Assembly (NCBI GenBank): GCA_036521995.1
Contig: DATDGR010000309.1
Span: forward strand, 1-11,673
DNA length: 11,673 bases
Direction: 5' to 3'
Source: Gp13-AA77 sp036521995
GTDB taxonomy: Bacteria > Acidobacteriota > Terriglobia > UBA7540
A program made the position numbers and the translations under genes. Shown piece by piece: positions 1 to 6,542 of the stretch (positions are counted from its first letter, which is position 1; every line of letters starts with the position of its first letter). The notes under the pieces were generated by a model, which saw nothing but the letters and a program-made list of their open reading frames with translations, was not told the DNA's origin and ran no database searches.

Positions 1-1095
1 AATAACGTCCTGCTGGTGGACGCTGACCTGAAGACGGCGAAGGTGCCGCCGGAGCGGCAATTGGCTACCTACGAGGAGATCGAGGAACGCCTGAGCGTTT
101 TGCCTGGCGTGACTTCGGTCGGCCGATCGTACGTCACTCCAATTAGCGGATCCCCGTTCGTGAGTAACGGCATCCGCACCGATTGGTCGAATCCGTTGCC
201 GTTGAGGGGTAGTGAAGATCTGCACGATGCTAACGCCTGGGTCTACCTGAATTACGTTTCGCCGGGCTACATCCCAACGCTCCAAATGTTGTTACTGGCC
301 GGCCGCAATTTCACCGGCGCTGATATGCGAAGTTCGCAAGGCATTGCTATCGTCAACCAGACCTTTGCGCGCCGGTTCTTTCCGAATTTGAATCCTATCG
401 GCAAGAGTTATTTAGAGGGCGTACCTCTACCAGGCTTTCCCACTCGGCGAGTCGAGGTTGTGGGGCTGATCGAGGATTTCAAGTACGAGTCGTTGCGCGA
501 ACAGGCCCATGCTACGGCTTTCTTGCCCATCAGCCAGCTGCCCCCAGCGTTTCCTCCAGACACGGAATCATTCGAGTTGCGGACAGCGATACCGCCCTCG
601 GTCCTGATCGTGCCCGTTCGGGCTGCCGTCGCCGCGGTGAGTGGTGAAATTCCACTCGAGTTTCACACGCTGACCGACCAAGTGAACGATTCATTGGTTA
701 AGGAGCGCCTATTGGCGTTGTTGTCTGGCTTCTTTGGCGCCCTCGCGCTCCTGCTGGCAATGATCGGCCTTTACGGAACCTTCAGCTATTTAGTGACCCA
801 GCGGCAGACTGAGTTCGGAGTGCGTATGGCGCTGGGAGCTCAGAGCGATTCGATCCTGCTTCTCGTGATGCGTGACCTGGCGGCGGTACTGGCGGGTGGT
901 CTGGTGCTCGGAGTATGTATTTCACTGGCAGCGACACGGGTTCTGCAGCAAATGCTGTTCGGACTCGGCCCGCGCGACGCAGTAACGATGATTGCCGCTG
1001 CAGGCGTACTCTCGGCAGTTGCTCTTGTCGCGGGATACCTGCCCGCGCGACGTGCGACAAAGGTCGATCCCATGGCGGCGCTGAGATGCGAGTAG
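1..1095 (+). CDS. ADOP-type MacB/FtsX permease, 3' part (5' end outside window)
   Basis: The frame is open from base 1, so the true start lies upstream and the GTG at 16 is only an internal Val codon. The visible part begins in the extracytoplasmic MacB periplasmic core domain. It shows the family pattern AIVNQTFARRFFPNLNPIGK (about nt 346-405) after the GRNFTGAD stretch. Three hydrophobic segments follow, at about nt 718-792, 865-939 and 979-1041. Between the first two is QRQTEFGVRMALGAQ, the usual cytoplasmic FtsX-family motif. The protein ends in LPARRATKVDPMAALR, the typical C-terminus of acidobacterial duplicated orphan permeases. These are four-plus-four-TM membrane proteins that often lack an adjacent ATPase, and no ATPase is adjacent here. 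The transported substrate is unknown. Third codon positions look less GC-rich than in the downstream genes. The family call is firm; the function is not known. Confidence 0.88.
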   Translation, partial: NNVLLVDADLKTAKVPPERQLATYEEIEERLSVLPGVTSVGRSYVTPISGSPFVSNGIRTDWSNPLPLRGSEDLHDANAWVYLNYVSPGYIPTLQMLLLAGRNFTGADMRSSQGIAIVNQTFARRFFPNLNPIGKSYLEGVPLPGFPTRRVEVVGLIEDFKYESLREQAHATAFLPISQLPPAFPPDTESFELRTAIPPSVLIVPVRAAVAAVSGEIPLEFHTLTDQVNDSLVKERLLALLSGFFGALALLLAMIGLYGTFSYLVTQRQTEFGVRMALGAQSDSILLLVMRDLAAVLAGGLVLGVCISLAATRVLQQMLFGLGPRDAVTMIAAAGVLSAVALVAGYLPARRATKVDPMAALRCE

Positions 1096-1246
1096 CGGTC
1101 CGCAAGAACAGGCGTCGGCACGCCCAAAAAACGCCCGCCCCCTCCTTAGCGAATCCGGTAAAATCGAATCCGAAGATCGCGGCAGGCGTAACCGGTGCGA
1201 GCCGGCGGCAGGCCTCGAGGCCTGGACGGACAGAGGAGTCTGGAAG

Positions 1247-2722
1247 ATGGAAACCACCCTTGTGGAGCAGGGTCTAAGGCCGGCGAAACTCTGGATCGAC
1301 GGCAAGGCGGCCGACGGCGTCTCCGGCGAGACGATCGACGTCATCAATCCGGCCACTGGCGAAGTGCTTGCAACCGTGCCGCGCGGCGAGGCCGAAGACG
1401 TGGACCGGGCCGTCCGGGCCGCCCGCCGTGCCTTCGAAAGTGCGCCTTGGCGCGAGATGAATCCCTCCGCGCGCTCCAAGATGCTATGGCGCATCGGCGA
1501 GTTGATCGAGAAGAACATGGATGAGCTCGCCCGCCTCGAATCGCTGAATGCAGGTAAGCCCTTCAAGAGCGCGAGAAACGGCGACATGAAGCCTGCGGCG
1601 GACATCTTCTACTACTACGCCGGGTGGGTGCGCGCCCTGCATAGCGAAGTAATCCCGGTGGACGGTCCCTTTCTCAACTATACCTTGCGCGAGCCGGTGG
1701 GGGTGGTAGGCATGATCACCGCCTGGAACTATCCCATGCTGCTCGCTGCCTGGAAGGTGGCGCCGGCGCTTGCGACCGGTTGCACGTGCGTGATCAAACC
1801 GTCGGAGATGACTCCGATCACTACGCTGAGGCTAGCCGAGATCTGTCAGGAGGCCGGCGTTCTGGACGGAGTGGTCAATGTGGTCACAGGCTACGGTCCT
1901 GAGGCCGGCGAGGCGCTCGGACGCCACATGGACGTGGACAAGATCGCCTTCACAGGCAGTATCCGCAGCGCGCGCGCCCTGCTGAAGGCATCGGGCGAGA
2001 GCAACTTGAAGCGGCTCTCGCTCGAGCTCGGCGGCAAGTCACCTAACATTATTTTTTCTGACGCCGACCTCGACGCCGCCCTGCCTGCCGCTTTCTGGGC
2101 CATTTATGCCAACAAGGGCGAGGTCTGCTCAGCGGGCAGCCGCCTGCTGTTGCACGAGGATGTTCATGACCAGTTCGTCGAGCGGCTGGTGGAGAAGGCC
2201 CGCAAAATGCGCGTGGGCGATCCGCTCGATCCCAAAACCGAGATGGGGGCGCAGATCTCCGAGACTCAGCTTGATCGCATTTTGGGCTACGTGAAGTCCG
2301 GCCAGGACGAGGGCGCGAAACTACTCTGCGGCGGCGAGCGTGACACTGAGGGCGAGAAGGCCAAAGGTTACTTCATGAAGCCGACGGTCTTCAGCCACGT
2401 GCAAGCAGAAATGAGGATCGCCCAGGAGGAGATCTTCGGACCGGTCCTGTCCGTGATGAAGTTCAAGGACGAAGAAGAGGCGATCGCCATCTCAAATGGC
2501 ACCATTTACGGCCTGGTATCGGCTGTGTGGACCCGCGACGTTCAACGGGCGCACCGGCTCGCGCGGCAGATCAAGGCCGGCGTGGTCTGGATCAACACCT
2601 ACAACGGCTTCGATAGCGCCGCACCCTTCGGCGGCTACAAGCAAAGCGGGTTCGGCCGCGAAATGGGCATGCACGCGCTAGAGTCTTATACGCAGGTGAA
2701 GTCGGTATGGGTGGCGTTGTAA
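1247..2722 (+). CDS. NAD(P)-dependent aldehyde dehydrogenase (betaine-aldehyde / PuuC-like)
   Basis: A full-length 491-residue class I/II-type aldehyde dehydrogenase, cytoplasmic, oxidising an aldehyde to its acid. Visible catalytic elements are Asn161 in AWNYP, Lys184 in IKPSE, the general base Glu260 in LELGGKSP, the nucleophile Cys294 in GEVCSAGSR, Glu395 in EEIFGPV, and the C-terminal PFGGYKQSGFGRE block. The CSAGSR context and C-terminus resemble betaine-aldehyde and gamma-glutamyl-aminoaldehyde dehydrogenases. The ATG is preceded by GAGGAG at 1233-1238, an 8-nt spacing that fixes the start. One oddity is the nucleotide-binding stretch FTGSIRSAR (235-243), where most relatives have FTGSTxxG; the second Gly is Ala242. 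It opens a same-strand run with a GS-like ligase, an alcohol dehydrogenase and a permease, so it probably performs the final oxidation of an imported amine or amino-alcohol. The family is certain; the substrate is inferred. Confidence 0.95.
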   Translation: METTLVEQGLRPAKLWIDGKAADGVSGETIDVINPATGEVLATVPRGEAEDVDRAVRAARRAFESAPWREMNPSARSKMLWRIGELIEKNMDELARLESLNAGKPFKSARNGDMKPAADIFYYYAGWVRALHSEVIPVDGPFLNYTLREPVGVVGMITAWNYPMLLAAWKVAPALATGCTCVIKPSEMTPITTLRLAEICQEAGVLDGVVNVVTGYGPEAGEALGRHMDVDKIAFTGSIRSARALLKASGESNLKRLSLELGGKSPNIIFSDADLDAALPAAFWAIYANKGEVCSAGSRLLLHEDVHDQFVERLVEKARKMRVGDPLDPKTEMGAQISETQLDRILGYVKSGQDEGAKLLCGGERDTEGEKAKGYFMKPTVFSHVQAEMRIAQEEIFGPVLSVMKFKDEEEAIAISNGTIYGLVSAVWTRDVQRAHRLARQIKAGVVWINTYNGFDSAAPFGGYKQSGFGREMGMHALESYTQVKSVWVAL

Positions 2723-2849
2723 GTAGTGAGCAAATCGGAAGCTGCAGCTTCACCGGTTCCTTGAAGAAATGTAGTTCAGACTGGCGCAACAGTTTCCGGA
2801 TTTCGCAGAGGAGCTGGTACGCCTGCTGAAAGAAGCAAGCGAGGACGAA

Positions 2850-3089
2850 TTGGCTGACACTGTGCCCAGTTCAGCTGTTGTGGAGCACTGCACATGTGGT
2901 GAAGACTTCTGCGCCACAATGTACACCGTGCGCCCGCCTCCCGACCCCTGGGGTCGGAACCACCGGAACGTTTCGCTCCATCCGAAAGTCGGGTACCTGA
3001 TACTCGATATGCTCGATCAGGAGATTACCGGAATCGAAGCCTTGTTCCGAAACGAAATCCGGGAGCGGTTGTTGACGTTGCTGCCGTAG
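2850..3089 (+). CDS. small conserved-looking protein with a C-x-C-x4-C motif; 5' end unclear
   Basis: I do not recognise a named family. The listed span begins at TTG 2850 and gives 79 residues. A cysteine cluster C-T-C-G-E-D-F-C lies at residues 14-21, followed by a Pro/Trp loop, an NHRNVSLHP segment, and a C-terminal part (LILDMLDQEITGIEALFRN) that reads like beta strands plus a helix. The same frame reads like protein upstream of the TTG: from 2775 it gives FRLAQQFPDFAEELVRLL and KEASEDELADTV, an amphipathic helix continuous with the rest. No ATG or GTG is available there, and an ATG at 2769 is followed at once by TAG (2772-2774). So the gene may use CTG (for example 2781 or 2823, the latter after GAGGAG at 2808-2813), start at the weak TTG, or be a decayed copy with a nonsense mutation. 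It lies between the aldehyde dehydrogenase and the GS-like ligase on the same strand. Its role is unknown. Confidence 0.55.
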   Translation: MADTVPSSAVVEHCTCGEDFCATMYTVRPPPDPWGRNHRNVSLHPKVGYLILDMLDQEITGIEALFRNEIRERLLTLLP

Positions 3090-3192
3090 ATCGGCGGTAT
3101 CTTCCGCCTACCGAGTGGTAGAGGGGACGAAACAAGCCCCCAGCCCGGGTAGGAGCTGACCGCAGAAAGCGCGGCCGCTCAAGCGCGGGTCT

Positions 3193-4548
3193 ATGGAACT
3201 TAGAGCCGTCGAAACCCTTCTCACCGAGCACAAGATCACCAAGATCAAAGTCGGTGGCTTTGACATCGACGGCATTCTGCGCGGCAAATACATCAGCCGC
3301 GAGAAATTCGATTCCGCCGCCGAGAAAGGCCTCGGCTTTTGCGATGTGATCTTCGGCTGGGATTCGTCCGATGTCCTTTACGACAACGTCAGCGTCACCG
3401 GCTGGCACACCGGCTACCCCGACGCCGTTGCGCGTATTGATCTTTCCAGCTTCCGCTTGATCCCCTGGGAGCCCGGCACTGCCTTTTTCCTGATCAACTA
3501 CTTTGATGAACAGGGGCGGCCACTGTCGATTTCACCTCGCGAGGTGCTCCGCCGCGTAGTCGAGAGGGCACACAAGATGGGCTTTGATCCTCAGGTGGCC
3601 ACGGAGTTCGAGTTCTTTCTCTTCCGCGAGGACTCGCATTCGATTCGCGCCAAGCACTATCGCGACCTCACTCCCCTGTCGCCCGGCATGTTCGGTTACA
3701 GCGTGATGCGAACCGGCGTCCATTGGGAGCTTGCCCACGCCATTCTCGACTCCATGCACGACTTTGGGATCGAACTCGAGGGTTTCCACACCGAGACGGG
3801 TCCTGGCGTCTACGAGACCGCCATCCGCCACGACCATGGGCTGGCGGCGGCGGACAAAGCGGCTCTGTTCAAAAGCGGCCTCAAACAGGTAGCGGCGCGG
3901 CACGGTCTCATCGCCACCTTCATGGCCAAGTGGAACGCTGATTTGCCTGGCGCGAGCGGCCATCTGCACGAAAGCTTGTGGGATCACGATCACGCTGAAA
4001 ATCTGTTTTACGATACGAAAGCGCCGAAGGGCATCTCGGACCTCATGAGGCACTACGTGGCTGGGCAGTTGAACCTGATGCCGGAGCTTACCGCCTTCGC
4101 CTGCCCCACGGTCAATTCCTACAAGCGGCTCGTGCCGGGAGTGTGGGCTCCGACGAACGCCACCTGGGGCATCGACAATCGTACGGTCGCGTTGCGGGTG
4201 GTTCTGGGTCCGTCGCCGCAGGCCGTCCGCGTGGAATACCGGCTGAGCGGAGCCGATATCAATCCCTATCTCGCCATCGCGGCCAGCCTGGCGGCAGGAC
4301 TCTACGGCATTGAGCATCGCCTCGAGCCGCCTGAACCGGTGAGCGGTAACGCTTATGAGGTGAATGCGCCCCAACTTCCTCGGTCGCTCGACGAGGCGAC
4401 GCAGTTGCTGGACCATAGTGCGGTTGCAGGAGAGCTTTTGGGCGAGGAATTCGTAGACCACTACCTGCGCACGCGCCAGTGGGAGGAGCGGCAGCATCGG
4501 CGGGCGGTCACGAATTGGGAGCTTGAGCGATACTTTGAAATCATCTGA
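3193..4548 (+). CDS. glutamine-synthetase-like gamma-glutamyl-amine ligase (PuuA/IpuC/GlnA4-like)
   Basis: A 451-residue type I GS-fold ligase with an N-terminal beta-grasp domain (about 1-105) and a catalytic domain. Residues matching GS metal, ATP and glutamate ligands are visible: Glu138 and Glu140 in TEFEFFLF, Glu201 and Glu208 in HTETGPGVYE, His257 in GHLHES, Arg312 in NSYKRLVPG, Arg330 in DNRT, Arg335, and Glu348/Arg350 in VEYRLSGADINPYL. Where true GS has GYEAP (the Glu that helps bind ammonium, E327 in enteric numbering) this protein has GVWAP, with Trp318. That change suggests the acceptor is an organic amine rather than ammonia. It sits among an aldehyde dehydrogenase, an alcohol dehydrogenase and an APC permease, which fits ATP-dependent gamma-glutamylation of an imported amine. 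I see no clear Shine-Dalgarno upstream of the ATG; the start is chosen because the N-terminus aligns with family expectation. Ordinary glutamine synthesis is the less likely alternative. Confidence 0.9.
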   Translation: MELRAVETLLTEHKITKIKVGGFDIDGILRGKYISREKFDSAAEKGLGFCDVIFGWDSSDVLYDNVSVTGWHTGYPDAVARIDLSSFRLIPWEPGTAFFLINYFDEQGRPLSISPREVLRRVVERAHKMGFDPQVATEFEFFLFREDSHSIRAKHYRDLTPLSPGMFGYSVMRTGVHWELAHAILDSMHDFGIELEGFHTETGPGVYETAIRHDHGLAAADKAALFKSGLKQVAARHGLIATFMAKWNADLPGASGHLHESLWDHDHAENLFYDTKAPKGISDLMRHYVAGQLNLMPELTAFACPTVNSYKRLVPGVWAPTNATWGIDNRTVALRVVLGPSPQAVRVEYRLSGADINPYLAIAASLAAGLYGIEHRLEPPEPVSGNAYEVNAPQLPRSLDEATQLLDHSAVAGELLGEEFVDHYLRTRQWEERQHRRAVTNWELERYFEII

Positions 4549-4597
4549 AGCCTGAGCCGCCGGCCGCTATTATGCGACCGCGCCGAGCCCCAACTCC

Positions 4598-5260
4598 ATG
4601 AGCGAATCACTGGCGTTCATCGTCAAGTTCTGTCTCGTCGCGCTGAGCTCTGTCTTTTTCCTGGTCGATCCCTTCGCTGTCATTCCGGCCTTCCTTTCCA
4701 TGACCCCGGACGACACACCCGCCGACCGGCAACGGACGGCGCGCCGCGCGGCTTTAACGTGCTTCATCGTGCTGGCGGTCTTTGCGGCGGCCGGCGGGCT
4801 GATCTTCAAGGTTTTCGGCATCACGCTGGCGGCCTTCAAGATTGCCGGCGGCGTGATCCTGATCATGATTGGTCTGGAGATGCTTCAGGCCCGTAAGTCC
4901 GGCACCAAGCAGTCTCCCGAGGAAGCGGCGGAGGGCGCCGCTCGCGAAGCCGTCGGAGTGATTCCCCTTGGAATTCCAATGCTGGCAGGGCCCGGTGCTA
5001 TTTCGACCGTGATGATCCTCACCGGAGACTCACGTCACTGGTGGCAATTCGGTGTTATCTTTGCGGTGATCGCTCTAACTTCGCTGATTTCGTACTGGAT
5101 CCTGGCGGCCGCTGACCGCGTGGGCAGGTACCTGGGCGAGACCGGTATTCGGATCCTGACGCGTCTGATGGGCCTCCTGCTGACGGCGGTGGCGGTGCAG
5201 TTCATCATCAATGGCCTTACGGACCTCGGGATGATTAGAGTACCTGGGAACGGGCGGTGA
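4598..5260 (+). CDS. MarC/UPF0056 family integral membrane protein
   Basis: A 220-residue inner-membrane protein with six predicted hydrophobic segments at about residues 6-28, 52-70, 75-97, 122-142, 149-171 and 186-207. The signatures are LVDPFAVIPAFLSM near the N-terminus and VIPLGIPMLAGPGAISTVMI at 121-140, both hallmarks of the MarC (NAAT/UPF0056) family, whose members usually have about 200-220 residues. The family's function is poorly defined; E. coli MarC was once linked to antibiotic resistance, but that link has not held up, and a neutral amino-acid transport role was claimed for an archaeal relative. A charged hydrophilic loop (about 98-118) separates the two three-helix halves. The gene starts 49 nt after the GS-like ligase with no obvious Shine-Dalgarno and is probably cotranscribed with it. 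It could be an exporter or accessory transporter for the pathway, but nothing in the sequence shows this. Confidence 0.93.
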   Translation: MSESLAFIVKFCLVALSSVFFLVDPFAVIPAFLSMTPDDTPADRQRTARRAALTCFIVLAVFAAAGGLIFKVFGITLAAFKIAGGVILIMIGLEMLQARKSGTKQSPEEAAEGAAREAVGVIPLGIPMLAGPGAISTVMILTGDSRHWWQFGVIFAVIALTSLISYWILAAADRVGRYLGETGIRILTRLMGLLLTAVAVQFIINGLTDLGMIRVPGNGR

Positions 5261-5341
5261 TTTCTTAGGTCAGAGCGCACAGCTTGCGGACTCGCTCGGC
5301 GAACACGCAGCGTCAGAAAGGTATGGCCTCAAGACTCGCGT

Positions 5342-6499
5342 ATGGTCTCATCATGGTCTTTTCCCAACCGAATCCTTTTCGGCGCCGGAGCCATCACCCG
5401 TTTGCCGGAGGTCGTCGGACTGCTCGGCATGCTCAGGCCTCTGGTCGTTACCGATCCGGGTGTGGCCGGGTGCGGTCTGATCGAGACGGTCACTCATCCC
5501 CTCCGAGAGGCGGGTCTCAACTGGGAGGTCTTTGACAGCGTCGAAGGCAATCCCACCGAAGTGAGTGTCTATCCAGGACTCGATATCTACCGGGCGCGCC
5601 ACTGCGACGGCATTCTGGCGCTGGGCGGCGGGAGCGCTCTGGACGCGGCCAAGGCGATCCGGCTGGCCGTCACGCACGATGGTCCGCTCGAAGCCTACGA
5701 CGACTTGCGAGACGGCAGCGCCAAGATCAGCTCGAACTTGCCGGTCATGGTCGCCATCCCCACCACGGCCGGGACGGGCAGCGAAGTGGGACGCAGCGCC
5801 GTAATCACACTCAAAGCCACCGGGCGCAAGACGGTGATTTTCAGCCCTCACTTGATTCCTTCTGTAGCCATCGCCGATCCCGAGCTCACCTCCGGTCTTC
5901 CGCCGCACCTCACGGCAGCCACCGGCATGGACGCGATGGCGCATAACCTGGAGGCGTATCTGGCCATCGGCTATCATCCCATGTGCGACGCCATCGGGCT
6001 TAAAGGCGTCGAGTTGGTCCACAAACATCTGCCCACCGCGGTCCATGACGGGAAGAACCTCGACGCCCGCACCGGCATGATGGCGGCGGCGATCATGGGT
6101 GCGGTGGCTTTTCAGAAGGGTTTGGGAACGGTTCATTCCCTGGCTCACCCGCTTTCCACCGTGGCCGGCATGCATCACGGCCTCACGAATGCCATTCTGC
6201 TGCCGCACGTGATGCGGTTTAATCTGCCCGCCGCCCAACAGCGAATGGCCGACCTTGCCGCCGCACTCGGGGTGGACACGCGCGGCATGACGACGGAGGC
6301 CGCCGGTGAGGCCGCGATCGCCACCATCGAAAGGCTTAACGCCGACATCGGCATTCCGCCGCGTCTCCGCGATGCCGGGGTGCGCGAGGAGATGATCCCC
6401 GTCATGGTCCCGCTCGCCATGGAGGACGGCTGCCGCCTGCTGAATCCGCGCGCGACCTCGCGCCAGGACATGGAGATGCTTTATCGCACCGCCTTTTAA
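5342..6499 (+). CDS. iron-containing (group III) alcohol dehydrogenase
   Basis: A 385-residue Fe-ADH of normal family length: an N-terminal Rossmann-like dinucleotide-binding domain and a C-terminal helical metal domain, cytoplasmic, interconverting alcohol and aldehyde with NAD(P). The N-terminus SFPNRILFGAGAITRLPE is standard for the family. The cofactor motif GGGSALD is at residues 95-101 and TTAGTGSEVGRSAV at 141-154. The four metal ligands are intact: Asp197 and His201 in TGMDAMAHNLEAY, His265 in GTVHSLAHP, and His279 in MHHGLTNAILLP. Their spacing (4 and 14 residues) matches that of FucO-type enzymes. The ATG at 5342 is chosen because the family N-terminus begins right after it; no strong Shine-Dalgarno lies close by. 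It lies 81 nt after the MarC gene and 43 nt before the proposed permease start. In context it would convert the alcohol end of an amino-alcohol to the aldehyde used by the upstream aldehyde dehydrogenase. The substrate is inferred. Confidence 0.95.
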   Translation: MVSSWSFPNRILFGAGAITRLPEVVGLLGMLRPLVVTDPGVAGCGLIETVTHPLREAGLNWEVFDSVEGNPTEVSVYPGLDIYRARHCDGILALGGGSALDAAKAIRLAVTHDGPLEAYDDLRDGSAKISSNLPVMVAIPTTAGTGSEVGRSAVITLKATGRKTVIFSPHLIPSVAIADPELTSGLPPHLTAATGMDAMAHNLEAYLAIGYHPMCDAIGLKGVELVHKHLPTAVHDGKNLDARTGMMAAAIMGAVAFQKGLGTVHSLAHPLSTVAGMHHGLTNAILLPHVMRFNLPAAQQRMADLAAALGVDTRGMTTEAAGEAAIATIERLNADIGIPPRLRDAGVREEMIPVMVPLAMEDGCRLLNPRATSRQDMEMLYRTAF

Positions 6500-6529
6500 C
6501 GGGCCACGACGCACCGCCCATCCGGGACT

Positions 6530-6533
6530 GGAG
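6530..6533 (+). promoter_or_regulatory. candidate Shine-Dalgarno GGAG for a CTG start of the permease
   Basis: GGAG lies 9 nt before CTG 6543, in the permease frame, and just after the alcohol dehydrogenase stop. It is the only purine-rich site that would allow translation of the conserved N-terminal segment upstream of the first ATG (6633). The match is short, so the call is tentative. Confidence 0.35.
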
Positions 6534-6542
6534 AGCCTCGAA

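Noticed and set aside
1111..1124. GGCGT-CGGC-ACGCC hairpin after the ADOP permease as a terminator
   Set aside because: The stem is five pairs and is followed by A residues on the + strand, with no T-run. It cannot be called a rho-independent terminator.
3532..4497. A 321-codon open frame on the - strand opposite the GS-like ligase
   Set aside because: It is antisense to conserved catalytic-domain sequence, with no domain visible in its product.
4568..4573. TATTAT as a -10 box for a separate MarC promoter
   Set aside because: No -35 hexamer occurs at suitable spacing; the nearest TTGAAA (4535-4540) is 27 nt away.
5284..5535. Small open frame overlapping the alcohol dehydrogenase start, with AAAGG just before ATG 5323
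   Set aside because: The spacing to that ATG is about one nucleotide, the product is basic and featureless, and it overlaps the conserved Fe-ADH N-terminus in another frame.
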